DNA from: an uncultured Bacillota bacterium
GTDB lineage: Bacteria; Bacillota_I; Bacilli_A; RF39; UBA660
Direction of reading: 5' to 3'
Assembly (NCBI GenBank): GCA_947165195.1
Contig: CAMUZJ010000001.1
Location: 22,797 to 86,796, forward strand
Length of the DNA stretch: 64,000 nucleotides
Below the pieces are notes generated by a model. It saw only the letters and a program-made list of their open reading frames with translations. It did no database searches and had not been told where the DNA came from. The first letter of the stretch is position 1, and the number at the start of each line of letters is the position of its first letter. Positions 52,783 through 61,079 of this stretch are shown here, piece after piece. A program made the translations under genes and the position numbers.

Positions 52783-53847
52783 ATGATAGAAAGATTAGAT
52801 GCAACTTTAGAAAAGTATGAGTTTTTAGAATCAGAACTTACTAAAAGTGAAGTCCTTTCAGATGTAAAGAAAACAAGAGAATATTCAAAACAAATGTCTG
52901 AATTGGAAGATGTAGTAAATTGCTATAAGAAATATAAAAATGTACTAGAAAATATAGAAAGTACAAAAGAAATGATTAAAGATCCAGAATTAGGAGAAAT
53001 GGCAAAAGAAGAATTAAGAGAATTAGAGTTTGAAAAAACACATTTAGAAGATAGATTAGAAATACTATTAATTCCTAAAGATCCTAATGATGGAAAAAAT
53101 GTAATTATGGAAATTAGAGGAGCAGCAGGTGGAGATGAAGCAAATATCTTTGCTGGAGACTTATTTAGAATGTATACTAGATATGCAGAAAAAAAAGGAT
53201 TTTCTTATCAAGTATATAACTCTATAGATGGAACAGCCGGAGGATTTAGTCAAATAGAGTTTATTATAAAAGGTTCTAATGCCTACTCTTTATTAAAATA
53301 TGAAAGCGGATCTCATAGAGTTCAAAGAGTACCAGTAACAGAATCTAATGGTAGACTACAAACTTCAACAGCAACTGTTTTAGTAATGCCAGAAGCAGAT
53401 GAAGATGTAGATATAGAAATTAATCCTAGTGATTTAAGAATTGATATCTACCGTTCTAGTGGATGTGGTGGACAAGGAGTAAATACAACAGATTCAGCTG
53501 TTAGAATTACACATTTACCTACCAATACAGTAGTAACTTGCCAAAATGAAAGAAGTCAAATTCAAAATAAAGAACAAGCTATGAAAGTACTAAAAACTCG
53601 ACTTTATGAATTACAACAACAAGAAAAGTTAGAAAAAGAAGGTAATGAAAGACGTAGTAAAATAGGTACTGGAGATAGAGCAGAAAAAATACGTACTTAT
53701 AACTATCCACAAAACCGTGTAACTGATCATAGAATTGGTTTTACAACAAAAAACCTAGATAGAGTAATCGATGGAGATCTTGATGATATTATAGATGCTT
53801 TAATTCAAGAAGACCAAAAAAGAAAACTTCAAGGAGAAGAAGTATAA
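52783..53847 (+). CDS. prfA: Peptide chain release factor 1
   Basis: 354 residues. Contains the GGQ motif (SSGCGGQGVNTTDS) for peptidyl-tRNA hydrolysis and the domain that reads UAA/UAG. Its stop overlaps the prmC start by one base. Confidence 0.96.
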   Translation: MIERLDATLEKYEFLESELTKSEVLSDVKKTREYSKQMSELEDVVNCYKKYKNVLENIESTKEMIKDPELGEMAKEELRELEFEKTHLEDRLEILLIPKDPNDGKNVIMEIRGAAGGDEANIFAGDLFRMYTRYAEKKGFSYQVYNSIDGTAGGFSQIEFIIKGSNAYSLLKYESGSHRVQRVPVTESNGRLQTSTATVLVMPEADEDVDIEINPSDLRIDIYRSSGCGGQGVNTTDSAVRITHLPTNTVVTCQNERSQIQNKEQAMKVLKTRLYELQQQEKLEKEGNERRSKIGTGDRAEKIRTYNYPQNRVTDHRIGFTTKNLDRVIDGDLDDIIDALIQEDQKRKLQGEEV

Positions 53848-54671
53848 TGACTATTGAAGAGCTTTTATGTTATGGAAGGCAATATGTACATTCAGATTAT
53901 GCAAAAATACTTTTAGCAGAACTACTTAATAAAAACGTTTTAGAACTATACAACTATTTAAATGAACTTGTACCAGAAGATAAAGTAGATTTATATAAAG
54001 AAGAAATAAATGCATTAGCAAATAATAAACCACTACAGTACGTTATAGGAAATGTAAATTTCTTTGGAAATAAATTTATTGTAAATGAAAATGTATTAAT
54101 TCCAAGATTTGAGACAGAAGAATTAGTAGATTATACTATAAAATATGCAAAAAAATATTTTAATTATCCAGTAGACATTATTGACTTAGGTACAGGAAGC
54201 GGCATCATAGGATTAACATTAGAAAAAAAATTAGTAACGAATTCAGTAGATTTAGTAGATATTAGTAAAGAAGCTTTAGAAATAGCTAAAAAAAATAAAG
54301 AAAATTTACAATTACACGCCAATACTATTTTAAGTGATATGTGGCAAAATGTTGATAAAAAATACGATATTATCATTAGTAACCCACCATACATAAAAGA
54401 AAAAGAAGAAATAGAAGAAATAGTAAAAGAAAATGAGCCACATTTAGCACTTTATGCTGGAGAAGATGGATTAGATTGCTATAGAAAAATTTTTAAAGAT
54501 ATAAAAGCTCATATGAAAGAAAAGTCTCTTATTGCATTAGAAATAGGAATGACTCAAGCACAAGATATAGTAAATATCATTCATGAAACACTTGAAAATG
54601 TACAAATAGAAATAAAAAAAGATCTATCAGAAAGAGATAGAATGATATTTATTTTTAAAAATCTTGAATAA
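53847..54671 (+). CDS. prmC: Release factor glutamine methyltransferase PrmC
   Basis: 274 residues. Methylates the Gln of GGQ in release factors. SAM motif DLGTGSGIIG and catalytic SNPPYIK are present. Coupled to prfA. A terminator-like hairpin lies 13 nt after its stop. Confidence 0.95.
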   Translation: MTIEELLCYGRQYVHSDYAKILLAELLNKNVLELYNYLNELVPEDKVDLYKEEINALANNKPLQYVIGNVNFFGNKFIVNENVLIPRFETEELVDYTIKYAKKYFNYPVDIIDLGTGSGIIGLTLEKKLVTNSVDLVDISKEALEIAKKNKENLQLHANTILSDMWQNVDKKYDIIISNPPYIKEKEEIEEIVKENEPHLALYAGEDGLDCYRKIFKDIKAHMKEKSLIALEIGMTQAQDIVNIIHETLENVQIEIKKDLSERDRMIFIFKNLE

Positions 54672-54684
54672 AATAAAAAAACTT

Positions 54685-54721
54685 TCTCACTATACCTTTG
54701 AAAAGGAGAGTGAGATTTTTT
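54685..54721 (+). terminator. Terminator-like hairpin covering the spoIIR ribosome site
   Basis: TCTCACT (54685-54691) pairs with AGTGAGA (54709-54715), with an inner CCTT/AAGG stem (54695-54706), followed at once by six T. It lies between prmC and spoIIR, and the only Shine-Dalgarno-like stretch (AGGAG, 54704-54708) is in its 3' arm. Confidence 0.75.
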
Positions 54722-55234
54722 ATGAAAAAATTTCTAATATATTTAGCAATTATTATAATATTACTATCTATGGCAAAAGACAAAAATATTACTATACCAA
54801 AAGAAAGTATACGATTTAGAGTGATTGCGAATAGTGATTCCATAGAAGATCAATTATTAAAAAAAGAAGTCGTTAACCATTTAAAAATAGAAATAGAAGA
54901 TTTGCCAATTAAAAATACTTCTCTAGAAAATACAAGAAATATTATAAGAAAACAATTACCAACTTTTGATGAAATTGTGAAAAATACTCTTCAATCTACT
55001 CCTTATAAAGATAATTATTCCATATATTATGGTTATAATTATTTTCCTAAAAAAGAATATAAAGGTATCGTTTTTGATGAAGGAAAGTATGAGTCTTTAG
55101 TAATAACTATAGGAGATGGATTAGGAGAAAACTTTTGGTGTATACTATTTCCTCCTCTATGTAAAATAGATGAAAATATATCAGAAGTAGAATATAAATC
55201 TTTTGTAAAAGAAATCTTAAAGAAATATTTCTAA
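54722..55234 (+). CDS. spoIIR: Stage II sporulation protein R
   Basis: 170 residues. A TM/signal segment is followed by IPKESIRFRVIANSDS and later GKYESLVITIGDGLGENFW and CILFPPLC, all SpoIIR signatures. In Bacillus it is made in the forespore under SigF and triggers SpoIIGA to process pro-SigE in the mother cell. ATG 54722 lies directly after the terminator-like T-run, 13 nt from AGGAG, an unusually long spacing. The synteny prfA-prmC-spoIIR is conserved. Confidence 0.92.
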   Translation: MKKFLIYLAIIIILLSMAKDKNITIPKESIRFRVIANSDSIEDQLLKKEVVNHLKIEIEDLPIKNTSLENTRNIIRKQLPTFDEIVKNTLQSTPYKDNYSIYYGYNYFPKKEYKGIVFDEGKYESLVITIGDGLGENFWCILFPPLCKIDENISEVEYKSFVKEILKKYF

Positions 55235-55252
55235 ATAGATATGCATACGATA

Positions 55253-55279
55253 AAATAGATAATAAGTATCTATTTTTTT
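55253..55279 (+). terminator. spoIIR terminator
   Basis: Perfect 9-bp stem AAATAGATA/TATCTATTT, loop ATAAG, then T-run. Confidence 0.82.
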
Positions 55280-55310
55280 ACGTTAAGAGTGAAATTAATT
55301 TATTTATTAA

Positions 55311-55339
55311 TTGACATTATAATATTAATTTCTTATTAT
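55311..55339 (+). promoter_or_regulatory. SigA promoter of fba
   Basis: Perfect TTGACA (55311-55316), 17-nt spacer, TATTAT (55334-55339), close before the AGGTGAT ribosome site of fba. Confidence 0.7.
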
Positions 55340-55355
55340 TTAAGTAGGTGATAAA

Positions 55356-56198
55356 ATGTTAGTTAATTCAAAAGAAATGCTTATAAAAGCTAAAGAAGGT
55401 CATTATGCAGTGCCACATTTTAATATTAATAATTTAGAGTGGACAAAGTACATTTTAGAAAAATGTAATGAATTAAACATCCCAGTTATATTAGGAGTTA
55501 GTGAAGGAGCTGCTAAATACATGGGAGGTTTTGATGTAATAGCAGGAATGGTAAAAGGACTTATCAAAGACTTAAAAATTACCATACCTGTTTGTCTTCA
55601 TGTAGACCATGGTAGTTGTTTAGAAACATGTGTAAAAGCAATTGATGCAGGATTTACCTCTGTAATGATTGATGCATCTCGTCATGAACTAGAAGAAAAT
55701 ATTAGAATAACCAAAGAAGTAGTAGATTATGCTCATGAAAGAGATGTAACGGTAGAAGCGGAAGTAGGACATATTGGAGGAACAGAAGATAATGTAACTA
55801 GTTCTATAACCAATGCTACTTTAGAAGACTGTCAAAAATTATTTGAAGCAACTGGTATTGATTCTCTAGCTCCTGCTTTAGGAAGTGTACACGGTTTTTA
55901 TAAAGGAGAACCTAATTTAGATTTTGAAACTATGAAAATAATTAATGAAGCACTTCCAATTCCATTAGTACTACATGGAGGAAGTGGAATACCAGATTAT
56001 CAAATAGATAAAGCCATAGCTTGTGGTATATCAAAAATTAATGTTAATACTGAACTTCAAGATACATGGAGTAAAGCAGTAAGACAATTTTTAAATACGA
56101 ATCCAAGTGCATATGATCCGCGAAAGGTAATCGGTAGTGGAGAAGCTGCTATTAAAGAAAAAATAGAAGAAAAAGTTCGCTTATTTAAAACAAAATAA
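55356..56198 (+). CDS. fba: Class II fructose-1,6-bisphosphate aldolase
   Basis: 280 residues. Zinc ligands in HVDHG and HGGSG, plus the active-site VEAEVGHIGG, identify the class II enzyme of glycolysis. AGGTGAT precedes the ATG. It could also act on tagatose-bisphosphate (GatY-like), but the fba-murA order matches Bacillus fbaA-murAA. Confidence 0.92.
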   Translation: MLVNSKEMLIKAKEGHYAVPHFNINNLEWTKYILEKCNELNIPVILGVSEGAAKYMGGFDVIAGMVKGLIKDLKITIPVCLHVDHGSCLETCVKAIDAGFTSVMIDASRHELEENIRITKEVVDYAHERDVTVEAEVGHIGGTEDNVTSSITNATLEDCQKLFEATGIDSLAPALGSVHGFYKGEPNLDFETMKIINEALPIPLVLHGGSGIPDYQIDKAIACGISKINVNTELQDTWSKAVRQFLNTNPSAYDPRKVIGSGEAAIKEKIEEKVRLFKTK

Positions 56199-56217
56199 TT
56201 AAGAGAGGAGGTTGAAT

Positions 56218-57474
56218 ATGAAAATAATGGAAGTAGAAGGTGGAAGAACCTTAGAAGGAACAATTCGAGTAAGTGGTGCTAAAAATGCAACGGTTGCTTT
56301 AATTCCAGCAGCAATTTTAACAGATGAAGAAGCAACGATTTGTAACGTTCCTGAAATAACCGATACGGAAGCACTATGTGATATATTAAGACTTTTAAAT
56401 GTTAAAGTAAATCGTGCTAGTGAAAGCGTAGTTATTAATCCACAAGATATGGTTAATTTAGAGATAACGGAAGAATATTCTAATAAATTACGTGCCTCTT
56501 ACTACTTTATGGGAGCACTTCTTGGAAAATATAAGAAAGCAGTTATGTATTTCCCAGGAGGATGTTCGATAGGAGCACGTCCAATAGATCTACACTTAAA
56601 AGGATTTGAAGCTTTAGGAGCAAAGATAACGACAGAAAAAAATAAATATATTGTAGAAGCAAAAGAATTGCATGGAGCAAATATTTACTTAGATATTGCT
56701 TCTGTTGGAGCAACGATTAATATTATGTTAGCTGCTGTAAAAGCAAAAGGACAAACTATTATTGAAAATGCCGCAAAAGAACCAGAAATAGTTAATGTTG
56801 CTACGTTCTTAAATAATATGGGAGCTAAAATTGTAGGAGCAGGAACCTCAACTATTAAAATAGAAGGAGTAGAAAAACTACATAAATGTTTTCATGAAGT
56901 AATTCCAGATAGAATTGAAACAGGAACCTATATTATTATTGCAGCCTTATGTGGTAAAAATTTACGGATAGATAATATGATACCAGAACACGTTGACTCT
57001 CTACTATCTAAATTAGAAGAAATGGGAGCAAATATGGAAGTAGGAGCAGATTATGTCATCATCTCCAAAAAAGATACTCCATATAAATCTACCGATGTAA
57101 AAACAGCTGTTTATCCAGGATTTCCAACAGACTTGCAGCAACCATTTACAGTATTATTAACACAGGCTGAAGGAAAAAGCAAAATAACAGAAACCATCTA
57201 TGAAAATAGATTTATGCATATACCTTATCTAAAAAAATTAGGAGCAGATATTGTATTGAAAAATCAGACTGCTACCTTAACAGGACCATCCGAGCTAAAA
57301 GGCTGTGAAGTAGTAGCAACTGATTTAAGAGCAGGAGCTGCAATGGTAGTAGCAGGATTATTTGCTAGTGGAAAAACAACCATTACTAACGTAGAACATA
57401 TTTTAAGAGGGTATGAACAAATTATAGAAAAGCTTACAGAAGTAGGTGCTAAAATAAGTCTAAAAGAAATATAA
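56218..57474 (+). CDS. murA: UDP-N-acetylglucosamine enolpyruvyl transferase MurA
   Basis: 418 residues. First committed step of peptidoglycan synthesis. The fosfomycin-target Cys is in PGGCSIGARPIDLHL and the substrate loop SGAKNA is present. ATG 56218 follows GAGGAGGTTG; a TTG six bases upstream is not needed. glpX and rho, next in Bacillus, are absent. Confidence 0.95.
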   Translation: MKIMEVEGGRTLEGTIRVSGAKNATVALIPAAILTDEEATICNVPEITDTEALCDILRLLNVKVNRASESVVINPQDMVNLEITEEYSNKLRASYYFMGALLGKYKKAVMYFPGGCSIGARPIDLHLKGFEALGAKITTEKNKYIVEAKELHGANIYLDIASVGATINIMLAAVKAKGQTIIENAAKEPEIVNVATFLNNMGAKIVGAGTSTIKIEGVEKLHKCFHEVIPDRIETGTYIIIAALCGKNLRIDNMIPEHVDSLLSKLEEMGANMEVGADYVIISKKDTPYKSTDVKTAVYPGFPTDLQQPFTVLLTQAEGKSKITETIYENRFMHIPYLKKLGADIVLKNQTATLTGPSELKGCEVVATDLRAGAAMVVAGLFASGKTTITNVEHILRGYEQIIEKLTEVGAKISLKEI

Positions 57475-57506
57475 TATACAGATATTTCTTTTTATTTGGA
57501 GGAAAA

Positions 57507-58226
57507 ATGAAAAAGCTTATTAGCCCTAAAATGCAATTATTAGTACTCATTATATTTGTATCTATCCTAACAATCTACAAAATAACAAATCATAATAATA
57601 TTACCTATTTATCCTTAGGAGATGGATACTCTAGAGGAATTAACTCTTATGGAATAGAAGAATATGGATATAGTGATTATTTAAAAGATCGGCTAGAAGA
57701 AAAAAATAAATTAAAATTATATACAAAGAATTTTTCAGAGAATAATAAATCTATAAAAATGTTATATAATGACATTATTAATAATAAAAAGATTAATAGT
57801 AATAATCAATATTTTTACTTAAAAGAACAATTACAAGAAGCCGATATAATAACTTTGCAAGTAGGATTAAATGATTTAAAATATGAAATTATGGTAGAAG
57901 AAAATATAAATTATGAAAAAGTGGAAGATATTATAGAAAAGATAAAGAAAGAATATAATACACTAATAAAAGAAATAAAAAGATATTATAAAAAAGATCT
58001 ATATGTAATAGGATATCCAATTAATTATTTAGAATCTTATTATACAAGTATTGGAGTTAGAAAGTTAAATAATTACTTAAGAAATAATAAAGAAATTACA
58101 TATATACCAATAGATTATTTAGAAAATAATAAAGATAAATATTTTTCAAATCCTAATAGTAACTATCCAAACAGAGAAGGTTATTTAGAATTAGCTAACA
58201 ACATTTATAAAATATATAGTAAATAA
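57507..58226 (+). CDS. SGNH/GDSL-fold protein with altered catalytic residues
   Basis: 239 residues. N-terminal TM/signal helix (about 9-26), then the GDSL-like block SLGDGYSRG, block III QVGLNDL and a C-terminal PNREGYLELA block. In active enzymes the first block reads GDS and the last has DxxH; here the Ser position is Gly and the His position is Tyr (NYPNREGY). It may be non-catalytic. Lys/Asn/Tyr-rich middle. Lies between murA and rpmE. Confidence 0.7.
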   Translation: MKKLISPKMQLLVLIIFVSILTIYKITNHNNITYLSLGDGYSRGINSYGIEEYGYSDYLKDRLEEKNKLKLYTKNFSENNKSIKMLYNDIINNKKINSNNQYFYLKEQLQEADIITLQVGLNDLKYEIMVEENINYEKVEDIIEKIKKEYNTLIKEIKRYYKKDLYVIGYPINYLESYYTSIGVRKLNNYLRNNKEITYIPIDYLENNKDKYFSNPNSNYPNREGYLELANNIYKIYSK

Positions 58227-58258
58227 GAGTGAATTTAGCTCTAATTTTTAGAAAAAAC

Positions 58259-58287
58259 TTGCTAAAATCAAAAAAATTTGATATATT
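58259..58287 (+). promoter_or_regulatory. SigA promoter of rpmE
   Basis: TTGCTA (58259-58264), 17-nt spacer, TATATT (58282-58287) preceded by TGA (extended -10). A short ATGAC/GTCAT hairpin at 58307-58322 lies in the leader and might be an L31 autoregulatory element. Confidence 0.6.
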
Positions 58288-58341
58288 AATAACGCTATTA
58301 ATTACTATGACTAATTGGTCATGGCGGAAGGAGAGAATATA

Positions 58342-58557
58342 ATGAAGAAAAACATACATCCAGAAGTAAAAGATTGTACAGTTACTTGTGCATGTGGAGA
58401 AACTTTTACAGTTAAATCAGTAAAATCAGAAATTCAAGTAGATGTTTGTTCTAAATGTCATCCTTTTTATACAGGAAAACAAGCTAGAGCATCTCGTGCA
58501 GGACGTGTAGATAAATTTAATAAAAAATATGGTTTTACAAATAAAGCTGCTGAATAA
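58342..58557 (+). CDS. rpmE: Ribosomal protein L31, zinc-binding form
   Basis: 71 residues. MKKNIHPEVKDCTVTCACG and CSKCHPFYTGKQ hold the four Cys of the C+ type. ATG 58342 follows AAGGAGAG; the frame is open to 58315. Followed by a terminator. Confidence 0.95.
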   Translation: MKKNIHPEVKDCTVTCACGETFTVKSVKSEIQVDVCSKCHPFYTGKQARASRAGRVDKFNKKYGFTNKAAE

Positions 58558-58571
58558 GCAGTTTTTATTTT
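58547..58571 (+). terminator. rpmE terminator
   Basis: CTGCT/AGCAG stem over the rpmE stop codon, GAATA loop, then TTTTTATTTT. Confidence 0.75.
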
Positions 58572-58609
58572 GAAATTTTGTGTTATACTAAATAAAAGAA
58601 GGTGATAAC

Positions 58610-59050
58610 ATGAAAATAGGAATAGCTTGTGATCATAGAGGCTATGAACTAAAAGAATATTTAAAAGAAAAACTAACAGAAGAAGAATACAAAATAGAAG
58701 ACTTTGGAACATTTTCCACAGAATCTGTGGATTATCCAGACTATGCATTTAAATTATCCACAGCAGTTGTGGATAAAAAAGTAGACTTTGGAGTAGCAAT
58801 TTGTGGATCAGGAATTGGAATCAGTATAGCTTGTAACAAAGTAAAAGGAGTTCGTTGCGCCAAAGTATCAAACAAAGAAGAAGCAGAAATTACTAGAATA
58901 GATAATGATTCTAATATAGTAGCCTTTGGAGAAAAAACATCTAAAGAAGATGCACTAACAATAGTAAAAACATTTATCAATACTCCATTTTCTAATTTAG
59001 AAAAACATAAAAGAAGAATTAATAAGATAAAAGAATACGAGGAAAAATAA
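58610..59050 (+). CDS. rpiB: Ribose-5-phosphate isomerase B
   Basis: 146 residues. CDHRGYELKE and AICGSGIGISIACNK (catalytic Cys) match RpiB. The later HN block (RxHNxAN) reads RIDNDSN, so the usual ring-opening His is Asp. Could be a LacA/B-like isomerase. An extended -10-like TGTTATACT lies at 58581. Four DnaA-box-like sites fall inside the gene. Confidence 0.88.
   Translation: MKIGIACDHRGYELKEYLKEKLTEEEYKIEDFGTFSTESVDYPDYAFKLSTAVVDKKVDFGVAICGSGIGISIACNKVKGVRCAKVSNKEEAEITRIDNDSNIVAFGEKTSKEDALTIVKTFINTPFSNLEKHKRRINKIKEYEEK
58712..58776. promoter_or_regulatory. DnaA-box cluster inside rpiB
   Basis: TTTTCCACA (58712-58720), TGTGGATTA (58726-58734), perfect TTATCCACA (58754-58762) and perfect TGTGGATAA (58768-58776) within 65 bp, as two inverted pairs, 33 kb from oriC. 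Confidence 0.6.
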
Positions 59051-59248
59051 ATGAACGGAAAATTCTACGTATATTTACTCGTAACACTACTAGTAATATG
59101 GGCAATGGATTCTATTAATATAAATGGAATTTTTAAAAAAAACAAAGTAGTACAGGCTAGACTATTTTATTTCTTATTAGGAATAGCTCTTATCTATTTA
59201 GTAACAAACTTTTTTATGGATTTATTCACTTCATTAAAAATGTTATAA
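59051..59248 (+). CDS. DUF1146 small membrane protein (YwzB-like)
   Basis: 65 residues, two TM segments. VVQARLFYFLLGIALIYLV and NFFMD match YwzB (VAQARVLFILITIA, NFFLD). Function unknown; in Bacillus it also lies between the atp/murA region and spoIIQ. Starts directly after rpiB. Confidence 0.82.
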   Translation: MNGKFYVYLLVTLLVIWAMDSININGIFKKNKVVQARLFYFLLGIALIYLVTNFFMDLFTSLKML

Positions 59249-59299
59249 GAAGTGTATAAATTCTTTTTTTTTGGAAAAATTATATGTGAGGTGAAATAA

Positions 59300-59926
59300 A
59301 TGAAGAAACTAAAACTAAGACCATATGTAATTCCTACACTATCTTTTATAGCATTATTTGGATTGCTTGTAACAACATTTATGCAAACTAGTGGTACTCT
59401 TACTCCACCATTAGATTATGTAGATGATACAATTTTAGGAAATGAAGTACCTGTTATTAACTCTACAGAAATGATAATCAATCCATATATATCAGACAAA
59501 GTAACAATAGGAAAAAACTACTATGATTATAGAGCAACAGAAGAAGAACAAGAAAAGTCTATTGTTAAATATGATGATACTTATATGCAAAATTCAGGAA
59601 TAGATTTTATAAGCGATGAAACATTTGATTGTATTTCTATTTTAGATGGAGAAGTAATTAGCGTATCAGATGATGAAACACTAGGAAAAGTTATAAAGAT
59701 ACAACATGATAATAACTATACATCAATTTATCAAAGCTTATCAGAAGTAGTTGTAAAAAAGGGAGATAAGGTTATTCAAGGTCAAATAATAGGAAAAAGT
59801 GGTACAAATAAAATAGATTCTCCGTTAGGAAATCATTTACATTTTGAATTATATATTAATGGTCAAATGGTAAATCCAAGAGATTATCTTAACAAAAGTT
59901 TAAATGTTACATCAAAGGAAGAGTAA
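59300..59926 (+). CDS. spoIIQ: SpoIIQ-like membrane protein with degenerate M23 domain
   Basis: 208 residues: one N-terminal TM (about 10-28) and an extracytoplasmic LytM/M23 domain. The HLHFE motif is kept, but the first zinc ligand (HxGxD) reads NSGID, so the site is incomplete, as in Bacillus SpoIIQ and unlike clostridial SpoIIQ. With SpoIIIAH it forms the channel between forespore and mother cell. Position before mbl supports the call; spoIIID, normally between them, is missing. Confidence 0.85.
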   Translation: MKKLKLRPYVIPTLSFIALFGLLVTTFMQTSGTLTPPLDYVDDTILGNEVPVINSTEMIINPYISDKVTIGKNYYDYRATEEEQEKSIVKYDDTYMQNSGIDFISDETFDCISILDGEVISVSDDETLGKVIKIQHDNNYTSIYQSLSEVVVKKGDKVIQGQIIGKSGTNKIDSPLGNHLHFELYINGQMVNPRDYLNKSLNVTSKEE

Positions 59927-59942
59927 AAACACTCTTTTTTTT
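59919..59942 (+). terminator. spoIIQ terminator
   Basis: AAGAGT/ACTCTT stem over the stop codon, 6-nt loop, then T-run. Confidence 0.75.
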
Positions 59943-60027
59943 ATAAAATTATAAATAATTCATATAATATTATTATAAATCAACAAATTTATGTTAAAAT
60001 ATTCATGACAGATAGGATGTGACAAAA

Positions 60028-61026
60028 GTGATATCAAAAGATATAGGAATTGATTTAGGAACAGCAAATGTTCTTATATTTATAAAGGGAAAAGGAATTG
60101 TATTAAATGAGCCTAGTATTGTAGCGATAGAAACGGAAACAAAAAAAGTAGTTGCAGTTGGAAAAGAAGCAAATGAAATGTTAGGAAGAACTCCAGGTAA
60201 ATTAAAAGCAATTAAACCGATGAAGGATGGAGTAATAGCAGATTTTGAAATTACGGAAATAATGTTAAATTGTTTTATAAAAAAAATAAAGGCAAAAAAG
60301 CTATTTTCTAGACCTAGGATTTTAATATGTTGCCCAACCAATATTACACCAGTAGAGAGAAATGCTATTAAAGAGGCTGCTGAACGTACTGGAGCAAGAA
60401 GAGTATATATAGAAGAAGAACCAAAAGTAGCAGCAATAGGAGCAGGAATGGATATATCTAAACCTACAGCTAATATGGTTTTAGATATTGGAGGAGGAAC
60501 AACAGATATTGCCGTTTTATCTTTAGGAGATATTGTATCCTCTGCTTCTATAAAAATAGCTGGAAATACTTTTGATCAAGATATTATTAAATATATTAAA
60601 GAAACATATCATTTACTAATTGGAGAATTAACAGCGGAAGATATTAAAATTAATTTTACTAATATAAAAGATCCAGATAAAAAGCAAAAATTAGAAGTAA
60701 GAGGAAGAAATTTATTAACAGGATTACCAGATACAATAGAAATAAATCAAACTGAAACAAAAGAGGCTTTAAAAGAAAGCATCGATAAAATTATTAAAGA
60801 AACTACCAATGTTTTAGAAACAACTCCTCCAGAATTATCAGGAGATATAGTAGATAAAGGAATTATTCTAACAGGAGGAGGAGCCTTATTAAAAGGATTA
60901 GCAGAAGTTTTAGAAGAGGCTTTAAAAGTACCTGTTTTAACTGCTGAATCACCACTTACCTGTGTTGTAGAAGGTACAGGCGTATTATTAGAAAATAGGA
61001 AAAAATTAGAAGAAAGTACATATTAG
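60028..61026 (+). CDS. mbl: MreB-family rod-shape protein (Mbl)
   Basis: About 332 residues. Actin-fold motifs: DIGIDLGTANVLI (phosphate 1), EEPKVAAIGAG, DIGGGTTDIAVLSLG (phosphate 2) and TGGGALLKGL (adenosine). It guides wall synthesis along the cell length. I use GTG 60028, placed after AGGATGTGAC; another GTG at 60019 is too close to the ribosome site. The spoIIQ-mbl order identifies it as Mbl rather than MreB. Confidence 0.93.
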   Translation: MISKDIGIDLGTANVLIFIKGKGIVLNEPSIVAIETETKKVVAVGKEANEMLGRTPGKLKAIKPMKDGVIADFEITEIMLNCFIKKIKAKKLFSRPRILICCPTNITPVERNAIKEAAERTGARRVYIEEEPKVAAIGAGMDISKPTANMVLDIGGGTTDIAVLSLGDIVSSASIKIAGNTFDQDIIKYIKETYHLLIGELTAEDIKINFTNIKDPDKKQKLEVRGRNLLTGLPDTIEINQTETKEALKESIDKIIKETTNVLETTPPELSGDIVDKGIILTGGGALLKGLAEVLEEALKVPVLTAESPLTCVVEGTGVLLENRKKLEESTY

Positions 61027-61053
61027 ATTTCTATTTAATTCTAGCAATTAATT

Positions 61054-61062
61054 TGTTATAAT
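61054..61062 (+). promoter_or_regulatory. Extended -10 promoter of tagO
   Basis: TGTTATAAT, perfect TGnTATAAT, 18 nt before the gene. Confidence 0.5.
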
Positions 61063-61079
61063 TAGTATAGAAAGAAGTG

